Of a stretch of 64,000 nucleotides of DNA, positions 36,023 through 45,172 are shown in pieces (position 1 is the stretch's first letter; the number at the start of each line of letters is the position of its first letter). The DNA is taken from contig JANQQU010000085.1 of the NCBI GenBank assembly GCA_028284905.1, positions 1-64,000 on the forward strand. Reading direction: 5' to 3'. Origin of the DNA: Calditrichia bacterium (GTDB lineage: Bacteria; Calditrichota; Calditrichia; RBG-13-44-9; J075). Made by a program: the position numbers and the translations under genes. The notes under the pieces were generated by a model that saw only the letters and a list, made by a program, of their open reading frames with translations, made no database searches and was not told where the DNA came from.

Positions 36023-36916
36023 TTACTGCTCCTTAATTCCTTTGACAACCAGATCCGCGATCAGATTTACCGCGAAAGTGATTGTAAAGAGCAGAATACC
36101 GATAATAAACAGTACCTGATAATGATCGGATGCGACCGGCGCTTCACCCAGTTCCGCGGCGATTGTCGCGGTAAGGGTACGGACGGAGTCCAGCACACTG
36201 CCGGGAATCTTTACGGCGTGGCCGGTGGCCATCAATACCGCCATGGTTTCCCCGACTGCACGGGCAACACCGAGCAATACCGCTGCTAGCAGCCCATTTT
36301 TTGCGGCGGGCAGCAACACCCGGTAAATCATCTGCCAGCGGGTGGAACCCAGTGCTTCCGCCGCTTCCCGATAGGAATCTGGCACCGCTTTCAAGGCATC
36401 TTCCCCAATGGATACAATAATCGGGACACTCATTAATGCCAGGATAATCCCACCGTTCAGTACCGTCAGCCCAATCGGCGCATCGAAGAGCGTGATAATC
36501 AACTCATTCATCAATGTCAATCCGATAAATCCCCAAACAACTGAGGGAATTGCAGCGAGCAATTCGATCACAATCTTAAACGTTTCTTTCGCCTTCGGTC
36601 CACAAAACTCCGAGACGTATATAGCGGCGCCCAGTCCAAACGGAACAGCAATGGCCATGGACAGCAGAGTAACGCTGGCAGTACCGGCCATTAAAGCCAA
36701 TACCCCATAACGTTTCTGACTGACCGATGTCGGATACCATTCCGGGCTGGTAAGGAATTGCCAGAGATCCAATCCTCCGAAGAGGAACTCTGCCCCTTCA
36801 CGAAAAACAAAAAAGAAGATTCCGAAAACAAAGAGGATGGCACTGATGCCGCAAATCCGAATCAGCCATTCTATGGCTGATTCAGTGATAATTTCCAGTT
36901 GCTTACGATTTCCCAT
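36023..36916 (-). CDS. pstC: Phosphate ABC transporter permease PstC
   Basis: The 297-residue product has six helices, with the GLGAAIYVSEF and AAIPSVVWGFIGL motifs and an EAA loop ending in 'EALGSTRWQMIYRVLLPAA', then 'GVARAVGETMAVLMATGH', all typical of PstC. It forms the phosphate channel with PstA in the inner membrane. AGGGAA precedes the ATG; 27 bases separate it from pstS. Confidence 0.95.
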   Translation of the reverse strand: MGNRKQLEIITESAIEWLIRICGISAILFVFGIFFFVFREGAEFLFGGLDLWQFLTSPEWYPTSVSQKRYGVLALMAGTASVTLLSMAIAVPFGLGAAIYVSEFCGPKAKETFKIVIELLAAIPSVVWGFIGLTLMNELIITLFDAPIGLTVLNGGIILALMSVPIIVSIGEDALKAVPDSYREAAEALGSTRWQMIYRVLLPAAKNGLLAAVLLGVARAVGETMAVLMATGHAVKIPGSVLDSVRTLTATIAAELGEAPVASDHYQVLFIIGILLFTITFAVNLIADLVVKGIKEQ

Positions 36917-36943
36917 AGTCGATTTATTCCCTTAGTACAACAC

Positions 36944-37873
36944 TTATTCTGCAGATGCTTCCGGCATAACCGCCGGGACGTAACCGCTTGCTTTAACAAT
37001 ATTTTGACCCGCTTCGGACATGACCCAATCCAGATATACTTTGATATCTCCGGTCGGCTCACCGAGGGTATACATATAGAGGGGACGGGCAATCGGATAG
37101 TCGCCGCTCAGGGCAGTTTCCAGGGAAGGGCCAAATGCATCGTCACCAGCATTTTTAGCAACTTTCACAAACTTCACATGATCGGTTTTATAACCCATAC
37201 CACTGTAACCGATAGCGCAGGGGGTTCTTTCAATCAACTCTACCACGTCTTTGGAGCCGTGCAGGTCGCGAGAGCCCAGCTTGAAATCGCTGGTGTTGCC
37301 GAGCAGTGTTTCCCGGAAATAATGATAAGTGCCGGAGTTGGACTGGCGGCTTACCCGGATAATTTCATCACTGGAGCAGGCGCCATGGCTTAACCCAAGG
37401 TCACTCCATTTTTCCAGCGTGCCTTTTTCGCCATAAATGTTTGCCAGCTGCTCAATCGTAATTTCATTCAGGGGATTATCCTGATGAACATATACGGCCA
37501 GGGCATCGTAACCAACAATGTATTCTTTCGGTTCCAGACCGGTGTTTTGCTTCGCTCTTTCCCGCTCTTCCGGTTTCAGCTGGCGACTGCAATTGGCAAT
37601 ATCGACCGTTCCATTGATCAGGGCAGCGATACCGGTACCAGAGCCACCGCCGGAAACTTCGATAGAAACAGCTTCATTAACGCCCACATATTTTTCCGCC
37701 CAGGCCTGGGCCAAATTTACCATTGTATCTGAACCAGAGTTTTGAATCACCATTTTCTCCGGCCCCGCGTCTCCGCCACCACTTTTCGATCCGCAACCGG
37801 TCAATAAAAAACTGCCGGTAATCGCAGCTAAAATTACCGAGAACTTTACAGTTTTTCGAATTTGGGTAAACAT
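36944..37873 (-). CDS. pstS: Phosphate-binding lipoprotein PstS
   Basis: From ATG 37873, preceded by AGAGGAGA, the 309-residue product has a lipobox LLTGC and a Ser/Gly-rich linker. It belongs to the PBP_like_2 phosphate-binding group: 'NSGSDTMVNLAQAWAEKY', 'VSGGGSGTGIAALINGTVDIA', 'RQSNSGTYHYFRE' and 'AIGYSGMGY' carry the phosphate contacts (Ser/Thr/Gly-rich loops and Arg/Asp). It captures phosphate outside the inner membrane and passes it to PstCA. The start at 37942 is rejected because it would bury the signal peptide and overlap phoU. Confidence 0.95.
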   Translation of the reverse strand: MFTQIRKTVKFSVILAAITGSFLLTGCGSKSGGGDAGPEKMVIQNSGSDTMVNLAQAWAEKYVGVNEAVSIEVSGGGSGTGIAALINGTVDIANCSRQLKPEERERAKQNTGLEPKEYIVGYDALAVYVHQDNPLNEITIEQLANIYGEKGTLEKWSDLGLSHGACSSDEIIRVSRQSNSGTYHYFRETLLGNTSDFKLGSRDLHGSKDVVELIERTPCAIGYSGMGYKTDHVKFVKVAKNAGDDAFGPSLETALSGDYPIARPLYMYTLGEPTGDIKVYLDWVMSEAGQNIVKASGYVPAVMPEASAE

Positions 37874-37886
37874 TGTGTCTCTCCTC

Positions 37887-38984
37887 TTATTTGGATTCAT
37901 TGCCCAGGATCGCTTCAACCAGGTCCCGGATATTTTTATCAAGATATTCGTAGGTTTTCAAATAGGCGGTTTCCACTTCTTCCTTGGAACCTTTCAGCTT
38001 GGAAGGATCATCGACTTGCCAGGGGATATAAACTGTTTTGCTCGGACCGGGGAATGCAGCTTCCACTTCTTTACAGAGCGTGATGATCAGTTCGTAATTT
38101 TCCAGATTAAGTATCTGGTTAACATATTTCGATTCCTGATCGGAAATGTCGATACCCTTGTCTTGCATAAACTTGATAGTTTTCTCATCGACGGGATGGG
38201 GAGAAATTCCAGCGCTGCTAAAGGAAAAGCGGTCCTGCCCTAACGCATTACCGATCCCCTCTGCAATCTGCCCGCGACAGGCATCATGTTCATCGACGAA
38301 CAATACCCGGAAGGTGCCGCCGTCTTTATGCTTGATGTTCTTACCGGTCGTCATAAAAAGTACTTCTTCACAGATATTACAGGCCTGGTCCGCGGCACGC
38401 TCGAAACGGCTGGTAATAATCATCAACGGCGCCAGCGCCTCCAGCGGCAACTTGTCTTTCTCCCGCATGGTGACCAGACTGTCATGGATTTCCGTGCGAA
38501 TATCATCTACCTTGCCTTCCAGCTTCATGGTTTGCTTGGCAAGTTTGGCATCTTCATTAACAAAAGATTGCAGCGCGTTGCGCACCATGGGAATAGAATG
38601 ATTGGCGATATTGATGATATTATCATAGGAAGGCTGTGGCTCTATACCACTAAGGTTGAGGAAATGACGGGCGATGCTCTCTGCGTAATCGCCGATACGC
38701 TCTAATTCGTTATTAATTTTGATCACAGCGTAGACGAAACGGAGATGTGCCCCGGCCGGCTGCTGCCGCACCAGAAACTCCTGGCAAAGCTTATCCAGTT
38801 CCCGTTCCATCTCATCGATATAACGGTCTCTGAGCACCACAGAATATGCCTGCTGCCGGTTGTTATTCCGAATTGCCTCCAGTCCCGCTTCCAGTGCCTG
38901 CTCCGCCATGTTACCCATTTCAATAACCTTGCTGCGAATTTGGTCGATGTCTCTTTGCAGACTGGTTTCCAGTTTTGATGTCAT
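37887..38984 (-). CDS. phoU: PhoU fused to a nucleophile-less ArsC/LMW-PTP domain
   Basis: The 365-residue product begins with PhoU (about 1-215), two three-helix repeats with the metal-binding E-R-x-x-D motifs ELERIGDYAES and RFERAADQACN. The rest (about 224-365) is an arsenate-reductase/low-molecular-weight phosphatase domain: VLFVDEHDACRGQIAEG, 'SSAGISPHPVDEKTIKFM', 'KGIDISDQESK' and 'IPWQVDDPSK'. The family P-loop is C-x5-R; here the nucleophile is Asp231, while Cys236 and Arg237 remain, so oxyanion binding may persist without catalysis. PhoU signals phosphate sufficiency between Pst and the PhoR kinase. A bound phosphate or arsenate reader is inferred. GAGGAG precedes the ATG; pstS starts 13 bases after its stop. 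Confidence 0.93.
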   Translation of the reverse strand: MTSKLETSLQRDIDQIRSKVIEMGNMAEQALEAGLEAIRNNNRQQAYSVVLRDRYIDEMERELDKLCQEFLVRQQPAGAHLRFVYAVIKINNELERIGDYAESIARHFLNLSGIEPQPSYDNIINIANHSIPMVRNALQSFVNEDAKLAKQTMKLEGKVDDIRTEIHDSLVTMREKDKLPLEALAPLMIITSRFERAADQACNICEEVLFMTTGKNIKHKDGGTFRVLFVDEHDACRGQIAEGIGNALGQDRFSFSSAGISPHPVDEKTIKFMQDKGIDISDQESKYVNQILNLENYELIITLCKEVEAAFPGPSKTVYIPWQVDDPSKLKGSKEEVETAYLKTYEYLDKNIRDLVEAILGNESK

Positions 38985-39097
38985 CTTTTTTTCTCCTCGG
39001 CTTAGCTTTATTTCTCGTAATCCCAGTATGCCCCACACTTACTTTAAGTCGCCACAGATTATTCTGTGATAAGAATCACAAGAGAAAGCATCAATAG

Positions 39098-39191
39098 TTA
39101 CACATTTTTATGTTACAAAATGATTACAAAAAGACTAAAAAAAGATTAAGAATGTTAAGATAGCTACAAAACAGCTACAATAAGATTACAC
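39098..39191 (-). promoter_or_regulatory. Pho-box-like array upstream of phoU-pst
   Basis: TTACAA/CTACAA/TTAAGA-type boxes begin at 39113, 39124, 39135, 39146, 39164, 39175 and 39186, most spaced by 11 bp; TTACAC at 39098 and TTAAGA at 39155 are out of phase. On the coding strand they read TGTAGC/TGTAAT with 4-base gaps, the same geometry as PHO boxes bound by PhoB/PhoP. The array lies 115-200 bases before the phoU start. Confidence 0.7.
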
Positions 39192-39242
39192 AAACAAACA
39201 CAAATGTAACATTGTTAACATTGATATTGAGGTAGGCTAAAG

Positions 39243-39279
39243 AAAAAAGCGCCGGCTAAACTAACGAACCGACGCTTTT
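39243..39279 (-). terminator. Rho-independent terminator of pit
   Basis: AAAAGCGTCGG and CCGGCGCTTTTTT pair on the minus strand (one mismatch/wobble in the stem), followed by a T-run. It lies 32-68 bases after the pit stop and is palindromic enough to work in both directions. Confidence 0.85.
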
Positions 39280-39310
39280 CATATTTATTAGAGGATATAA
39301 AAAGGTAACA

Positions 39311-40735
39311 TTATCCAAAAATGAGTTTCAGGATTTGATAAATAACAATCGCACCAATAGCCCCGGCGGGAATTGTCACAACCCAGGAAATGAGAATATT
39401 TGTTACAACACCCAGGTTAAGGGCACTTATCCCGCGGGCAAGCCCTACACCCAACACGCCCCCGACTAATGTATGAGTTGTGCTGATTGGCAAGCCGAGT
39501 TTAGAGGCAATAACGATTGTCGTAGCAGCAGCAAACTCCGCACAAAAACCACGGGTTGGAGTCAATTCGGTAATTTTCTTTCCGATAGTCAACATCACCC
39601 GCCAGCCCCAGGTTGCCAGGCCAACGACAATACCGACACCACCCATACCAAGCACCCAAAGTGGCACGGCAGACTTCATAGCGACCGCGCCAGTGGTTAC
39701 AATCGAGATGACTGCTGCCAGCGGTCCGACAGCATTTGCAACATCATTGGCGCCATGGGCAAAAGCAACAAAAGCAGCGCTCAAGATCTGTAGATAAACA
39801 AATATTTTTTCAACCGTGCGATAATCAGCGCGGCCTTGCTCAACAACGGATCCTTCTTCAATCTCACTCTCGATGGTTTCCAGATTTTGAATGGTTGCTT
39901 CCAATTGCATCTTAATCTCGCCAGTGGCCTGAGAAGCACCTTTGTTCAGCTGCTCCAGCGCTTTCAAAACCCGTTTATTGACCTGAGCACTCTGGCGTAC
40001 TGTTACCCGGTCTTTCACTTCCTCGGTTTTAATTCGTTTCACCAGAATACTACTAATGAATGAGGCAATTAATCCCACAACAGAGGCAACCCCGATAGAT
40101 TCCCACAATTCCAGATCAAGTTTTAAATTTTTCAGTCCTTTAAAAACCAGCGTAAGGGTTAAAACACCAAATACAAAAAACACCAGATAGGGTGTTATCC
40201 GCTTAGCAGCCTTTACCGGATCGTCACTGTTAAATATCAGCTTTCGAATTAGCATAAAGATGAGGAAAGCGATGGTTCCGCATAGTAAAGGCGATACAAC
40301 CCAACTGGCAACGATGGAGCCGACTTTCGGCCAGTCCGCAGCATCCATACCATGATACATTACACCAAACCCCAATACTGCCCCGACAATGGAGTGGGTC
40401 GTAGATACCGGCCAACCGAAATATGATGCCAACTGTAGCCAAACTGCCGCTGCGAGCAGAGCGCCGATCATCCCGAACGCCAGATCCATTTCCACACCTA
40501 AAAACAATTCCGGATTAATAATTCCTTTCCGGACTGTTTCCGTTACGTGGGTACCCACAAAAAATGCACCTGCAAACTCCAGCACTGCAGCAATGATAAC
40601 CGCCTGTTTAACTGTCAGTGCACCGGATCCAACTGAAGTGCCCATCGCATTGGCGACATCATTCGCACCAATACTCCAGGCCATATAAAATCCCCCGGAG
40701 ACCGCGATTATTAAAATGATTGTTTCAAATGCCAT
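39311..40735 (-). CDS. pit: Pit-type inorganic phosphate permease
   Basis: The 474-residue protein has about 11 membrane helices and the duplicated PiT signature GANDVANA in both halves (SIGANDVANAMG and AHGANDVANAVG), plus STTHSIVGA and STTHTLVGG. A ~95-residue soluble loop (about 232-305, Glu/Lys-rich) separates the halves, longer than in E. coli PitA. It exchanges phosphate with cations across the inner membrane at low affinity. It lies 56 bases after the DUF47 gene and is followed by a terminator. Both are under an array of Pho-like boxes. Confidence 0.96.
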   Translation of the reverse strand: MAFETIILIIAVSGGFYMAWSIGANDVANAMGTSVGSGALTVKQAVIIAAVLEFAGAFFVGTHVTETVRKGIINPELFLGVEMDLAFGMIGALLAAAVWLQLASYFGWPVSTTHSIVGAVLGFGVMYHGMDAADWPKVGSIVASWVVSPLLCGTIAFLIFMLIRKLIFNSDDPVKAAKRITPYLVFFVFGVLTLTLVFKGLKNLKLDLELWESIGVASVVGLIASFISSILVKRIKTEEVKDRVTVRQSAQVNKRVLKALEQLNKGASQATGEIKMQLEATIQNLETIESEIEEGSVVEQGRADYRTVEKIFVYLQILSAAFVAFAHGANDVANAVGPLAAVISIVTTGAVAMKSAVPLWVLGMGGVGIVVGLATWGWRVMLTIGKKITELTPTRGFCAEFAAATTIVIASKLGLPISTTHTLVGGVLGVGLARGISALNLGVVTNILISWVVTIPAGAIGAIVIYQILKLIFG

Positions 40736-40791
40736 GTTGTCCCTTTCTATTTATCATACCTCTCCCAGGCGGGTAAGGGCTTCTCGTCTAT

Positions 40792-41469
40792 TTACTTGAT
40801 GTCCAGGAGCATACGGACGCGATTTGCCAGTTTCTCAGATGAGTTTCCTAATGCAGCGATCGACCTCAAAACACTCATCCAAAGCGTGAAACTGGTATAG
40901 GGCATCGTATCGCCATGATTAAATAATTTCTTGCTTAATTCCCGCTGAAGAATATCTGCTTCATGTTCTAAAAATGCGACGCTTTCTACCATCAGTTTTA
41001 CCTTTTCCGCCTCTTTTCCGCCAAATGAAGCTTCAAGTAATTCATCCATTTCCCGAATAATGTTTTGCGCACTAACAACAGCTTCCATATTCTTTTTCAG
41101 GAAATTATTAAATTCATCTTCCATTCCGGGAAGCGGATCGAGATCATCCTTAAGGGTCATCAGAATACCGATATCTTCGGCTTGATCCGCGATATCATCC
41201 TGTATGCCGAGGATTTCCAGTAAATCACCACGGTTAACCGCCAAAAACAGACCTTTCGGCAAATGATTGCGTATTTCGTTTTTGGTTAGATCAGCGGCGT
41301 GTTCTGTCTCAGATATCTCGTCGGCCAACTCATTCATTTTTGCAAAATCCTTTTTGAAATAGGCTTCAAAAAGGGCATCCAGTTTTTTTACACAGCTGGC
41401 GACCTTTTCCATATGCGATTGCAAAGGGGAAAAAGGAGACTGTGCAAAAAGATTCTTAAAAATAGACAT
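40792..41469 (-). CDS. DUF47/PhoU-like Pit accessory protein
   Basis: The 225-residue protein is all helical and matches the DUF47 (TIGR00153) family: 'SPFSPLQSHMEKV', 'EISETEHAADLTKNEIRNHLPKGLFLAVNRGD' type metal-binding E/D-rich helix and 'SVAFLEHEADILQRELSKKLF'. These are PhoU-related proteins encoded with Pit permeases and thought to regulate them. GGAGG precedes the ATG at 6-7 bases. It is the first gene of a two-gene unit with pit. Confidence 0.92.
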   Translation of the reverse strand: MSIFKNLFAQSPFSPLQSHMEKVASCVKKLDALFEAYFKKDFAKMNELADEISETEHAADLTKNEIRNHLPKGLFLAVNRGDLLEILGIQDDIADQAEDIGILMTLKDDLDPLPGMEDEFNNFLKKNMEAVVSAQNIIREMDELLEASFGGKEAEKVKLMVESVAFLEHEADILQRELSKKLFNHGDTMPYTSFTLWMSVLRSIAALGNSSEKLANRVRMLLDIK

Positions 41470-41499
41470 ATATACCTCCGGGCAGATGCCATTCGAATA

Positions 41500-41547
41500 T
41501 TACAAAAGCTACAAAACTACTACATTTTGATTACAAAACAATTAAGC
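41500..41547 (-). promoter_or_regulatory. Pho-box-like array upstream of DUF47-pit
   Basis: CTACAAAA (41509), CTACATTT (41520), TTACAAAA (41531) and TTAAGC (41542) lie in exact 11-bp steps, with another TTACAAAA at 41500. Only ~30 bases separate the array from the start codon. The match to the array in front of phoU-pst suggests joint control. Confidence 0.75.
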
Positions 41548-41727
41548 TTGGAATATATCAATATGTGATATAATTAACAAAAAGAAATTTAGAGAGTTCA
41601 GACTGGCTGGTAATATTTGATGATTTTCGGAGGGTATTTATTTTCTAAAATTGAGGAAAGCATATCACGGTTGCGGACAATTCGCTGTTCAAAGATTTCA
41701 TCCGCAACCGAAATTTTGTAGTTGGGA

Positions 41728-43425
41728 TTAACGAAGTAAAACCATTTTTCTCACATCATTAACCCGCTCTGTTTCCAGCCGATACCAATAAACACCGGAA
41801 GCCAAATCCTTCGCATTAAACTGTAGCTGATGCGTCCCGGCGGGATAGGCAGTATTGTTTGCCAACACGGCAATTTGCTGCCCCAGCGCGTTAAAGACTG
41901 TCAGCGTTACCCTTTCGCTATGGCTTAGGCTAAACTCAATTGTCGTTGAGGGATTAAACGGGTTCGGATAGTTCTGGCTCAACTCGATACGGCGCGGCAA
42001 CTGCGGCGCATTATCCGCAATAGAAAGCGGATATCTTTCCACGGTTTCCCCGGGAGTTAAATCCCGCCCGGCCAGTCCCGGATAGTCCGCTCCATAGCGA
42101 TAGACCCGAAACACCAGGTTCTGCCCCGGTAACAGGTTTGTCCCTTGCAGTACCGGACCGGAGGCGATTGCCGGATTTACATATTCCCATACGATTGTTT
42201 CGCTGGCATCTATTTCGAAGAAGCGGCCGTTAATGCCTTCACAGATGAGCGTATTGCCATTCGGCTGCCGCTGCGCGCCGGAAAGAATGCGGGAGAAGAA
42301 GCTGGTGGGTGGATCGGCAATGTAGCTCCAGACCGGGTCCGCCGGCGCAAAAGGCGCTCCGGGCTGCGGCTGTAAATAATTTCCGGCACTGTCTACCGGC
42401 GTAACGATTTCGACGATACTGGAAAAATCATCCCCCGGTTGGTTCAGCCCATTATTAAAAACGATGATATTTCCGGCACCCGGCAATCCTTCCTCAATCC
42501 ATTCCGCGCCATGTTGATTGAAAAAACGTTTATCATCCACGGTGCCGGCCCGATAAACGACGGGATTTCCCCAACGATAAAGCAGATCGCCGCCCATACC
42601 GCTGTTTCCCCCGGTATGCCCGGCAGCCTCTTCGGTGGTTGTGCTATGGTCGATAATCCAGAATTCCCCAAAAAAGGGCGTATTAATGAGGATCTGATCC
42701 AGCTCAGCATTATAATCAATGGCATTCATATGCTGCCAGTCGGGATTATTGGGATTCGAGGTATAGTTAAGATCGATTAATTCGGGATGATCTGCTACCA
42801 CGCCGAAATTCGCTTTTGTATTGTCATAATCCTGAATCAGGTGATCCCAGACGTGCCATTCCCAGACGATATTGGCGCTGCCATTTCCGTCCGGCTCTAA
42901 TTCGATAATATGATCCGGCCAGATTTCCCGACTAATCATCAGGGCAGGATTAATGCCGGCAGCAATCGCCTCCGCCTCACTAATTCTTTCCCAGGCAATC
43001 AAGAGCACATTACCATTCGGCAGCGCCTCTGCATCATGATGGGCGCGGACGGTGCTGTCATTATAATCGTACGCCCAAAGGAGATTGCCATCCCAATCGA
43101 ACATTTCCACCCGGCCAGCATCACCACCGACAATAAAATAATTGCTACCGGGATCTGCTGTTCGCAGCAAATTACCATTTTCGAGAAGATAGGCAGAATT
43201 TCCGGCAACGTAATCGCTTTCCCATTCATTCACAATACGGCCATTGGTGTCAATCAGGTAGGTGTGGGTGTAGGTCATTGGCGCCAGCAAGGTATAACCG
43301 GGCTGGATGCGGGTTGAATCCTGCTGTATCAGCCCGACAGTGGCGCTTTGCCCTAACAGGAATGCACTTGTGAATAAAAGAGAGAAAATAATAGTTGGTA
43401 CAGATTGTCGCATTTCAGAAAACAT
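41728..43425 (-). CDS. Arylsulfotransferase-like secreted protein with sorting domain
   Basis: The 565-residue product has a signal peptide (about 1-25), a six-bladed ASST-type propeller with HDAEALPNGNVLLIAWE (the family's conserved catalytic-histidine region) and 'AQRQPNGNTLICEGINGRFFE', and a C-terminal type IX-style sorting domain starting YPNPFNPST. ASST enzymes move sulfate between phenols. Whether the catalytic His is really in place cannot be decided by eye. GGAG lies before the ATG. Its C-terminal tail indicates export across the outer membrane. Confidence 0.82.
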   Translation of the reverse strand: MFSEMRQSVPTIIFSLLFTSAFLLGQSATVGLIQQDSTRIQPGYTLLAPMTYTHTYLIDTNGRIVNEWESDYVAGNSAYLLENGNLLRTADPGSNYFIVGGDAGRVEMFDWDGNLLWAYDYNDSTVRAHHDAEALPNGNVLLIAWERISEAEAIAAGINPALMISREIWPDHIIELEPDGNGSANIVWEWHVWDHLIQDYDNTKANFGVVADHPELIDLNYTSNPNNPDWQHMNAIDYNAELDQILINTPFFGEFWIIDHSTTTEEAAGHTGGNSGMGGDLLYRWGNPVVYRAGTVDDKRFFNQHGAEWIEEGLPGAGNIIVFNNGLNQPGDDFSSIVEIVTPVDSAGNYLQPQPGAPFAPADPVWSYIADPPTSFFSRILSGAQRQPNGNTLICEGINGRFFEIDASETIVWEYVNPAIASGPVLQGTNLLPGQNLVFRVYRYGADYPGLAGRDLTPGETVERYPLSIADNAPQLPRRIELSQNYPNPFNPSTTIEFSLSHSERVTLTVFNALGQQIAVLANNTAYPAGTHQLQFNAKDLASGVYWYRLETERVNDVRKMVLLR

Positions 43426-43600
43426 AAGGTACTCCGCTTAATGATTTGTAGATACTTTTCTTATTATAATATACCTGAAAATCCCGCCTTCCCCTGTAAA
43501 CAAAGCAGGGAATTTCAGTCACTATAGTCAGCTGGCAACAGCAGCTTTTGAATGTATCTGAAGAAATTAATTATGTAATCTGAAAATTGCGATTGGGCTA

Positions 43601-45130
43601 TTAACCGGCAGCCTTGATTCGCCAGGGGCGTTGCTGTTGGTATTGCGCTTTCCGCCGCTTGAATGTTTCCACCAGTTTATTATCGGACTGCCCTTCTGCC
43701 AGGGAAATCGCCTGTTCGATGATTGAGAGTGCCTGGCGAAATTGGCCGCTCTCCGCATATGCAGCGGCGAGCACATCCAGCACCTTGGCATTTTCCTTAC
43801 GGGATCTTTCTGATAGTTTTTCCGCATATCGCAAGGCCTCATTGCCATTACGGGCGCTTGCATCCGGCGCGGTAGACAGCAGCCAGGCCAGGTTAAAGGT
43901 AAATATATGATTGGCGGTATCCGCTTTCACACTACGGCGATAAACGGAAACAGCATCTTTCCAGCGATTGACGCGGGTGTAATAATCGGCCAGATTGATA
44001 CAGGCATTGCGGTAGGCGGGATCCATATCGTTGGCTTTTTTCAGGTAGGGCACGCCTTCATCAAACTGCTCCAGGCGGCAGAGCGCAGTGCCAAGATTGC
44101 TTAAGAAGGGGACATTCTCCGGTTCCATTTCCACTGCCAGGCGAAAGCTTTCCACTGCTTCCGGCAGGCGATTGAGGCGGGAGAGAACAATACCGCGATC
44201 GTGATAGAGCTGTGCATCCGGGGCAATATCCAGCGCGCGTTTGAATTCCGCTGCCGCCTGCTCGTTCATCTTCTGGCGCATATACGCTTTTCCCCGCTCC
44301 CGATACCAGTAAGCGCTGACCCCTTCGTTGGTCAGCTCGGCGAGAATCGCTTCGTCCATCACCAGCTTTTGCGAGTATTTTTCCTGCAAGGCGGCATATT
44401 CGGTAACCTTCTCCGGTTGCTGAAGCTCCCGATAACAATTCACCAGCAGTCCATATGCATCGCGATGTTTCGGATTGATCTGTATGGCAATTTCTAATTG
44501 CTTCACTGCCTTTTCGAAATCGTTTTGCGCATAGGCAGCCTTGCCGTCTCCCAGGTATGCGTGGGAGAGTCGCGGATCCAGCTTCAGGGCGGTCTTAAAT
44601 GAGCGGCGAGCCATTTCTGCACGGTCGAGCACTAATAAGGCATCACCAAAACGGACATGGGCCGGTGCATAGCGCTCCTGAATTCCCAGGGCTTTTTCAA
44701 ACCAGATAGCAGCATCCTCGTTTTTTATCTGCGCCATCGCATATCCACAGAAATAGGGCCAGCGAAATTCGTATGCATCCAGCTTATGGGCTTCCTGGTA
44801 ACAAACAATTGCTGCTTCCTCATATTCATGGATATAAAAATTCATCCCCAGTTTTCCCCAGCGTTCGGCATCATCGGGGTGAGACTGCACATCTTCTATC
44901 AGGCGCTGCAGTTTTGCCTGCACCTGCGGCTCCATTCCCTGAAAATCGATGGCCGGTATTTTCGAGGGATCTCCCTGGTAGCGTAATAAATTGGAAACGC
45001 CAATTGTAACGATCACCAAAAGGCCAACACTTGCCAGCGCAATCATGATCGTCTTTAAGTTTATAGCGCTTTTTTTAGCGGCTTTATTCGGCTGCGGCCG
45101 GGGAGGTGTTTTAGAAGACTTTTTTGTCAT
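43601..45130 (-). CDS. Membrane-anchored TPR protein
   Basis: The 509-residue product has a Lys/Pro-rich cytoplasmic start, one membrane helix (about 27-49) and about ten tetratricopeptide repeats (from about 80 to 490), for example 'AYLGDGKAAYAQNDFEKAVKQLEIAIQINPKH' type units. TPRs bind other proteins. It is adjacent to the CRTAC1 lipoprotein (42 bases), a pair often found together in Planctomycetes, Acidobacteria and FCB bacteria. Function is unknown. Confidence 0.85.
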   Translation of the reverse strand: MTKKSSKTPPRPQPNKAAKKSAINLKTIMIALASVGLLVIVTIGVSNLLRYQGDPSKIPAIDFQGMEPQVQAKLQRLIEDVQSHPDDAERWGKLGMNFYIHEYEEAAIVCYQEAHKLDAYEFRWPYFCGYAMAQIKNEDAAIWFEKALGIQERYAPAHVRFGDALLVLDRAEMARRSFKTALKLDPRLSHAYLGDGKAAYAQNDFEKAVKQLEIAIQINPKHRDAYGLLVNCYRELQQPEKVTEYAALQEKYSQKLVMDEAILAELTNEGVSAYWYRERGKAYMRQKMNEQAAAEFKRALDIAPDAQLYHDRGIVLSRLNRLPEAVESFRLAVEMEPENVPFLSNLGTALCRLEQFDEGVPYLKKANDMDPAYRNACINLADYYTRVNRWKDAVSVYRRSVKADTANHIFTFNLAWLLSTAPDASARNGNEALRYAEKLSERSRKENAKVLDVLAAAYAESGQFRQALSIIEQAISLAEGQSDNKLVETFKRRKAQYQQQRPWRIKAAG

Positions 45131-45172
45131 ATCTTTTATTCCTGTCTGCTTGCGAGCGGAAAATGCGCTTAA

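Larger units (their letters stand above)
38985..39310. other. Promoter region of phoU-pst with Pho-like boxes
   Basis: The 326-bp gap between phoU and pit carries the phoU-pst promoter, the box array at 39098-39191 and the pit terminator (39243-39279). A further palindrome, TGTTAACATTG-like, lies near 39205-39222. No gene is present. Confidence 0.75.

Noticed and set aside
37874-37942. Longer PstS starting at 37942
   Set aside because: It would overlap the phoU 3' end and hide the lipobox; AGAGGAGA marks the start at 37873.
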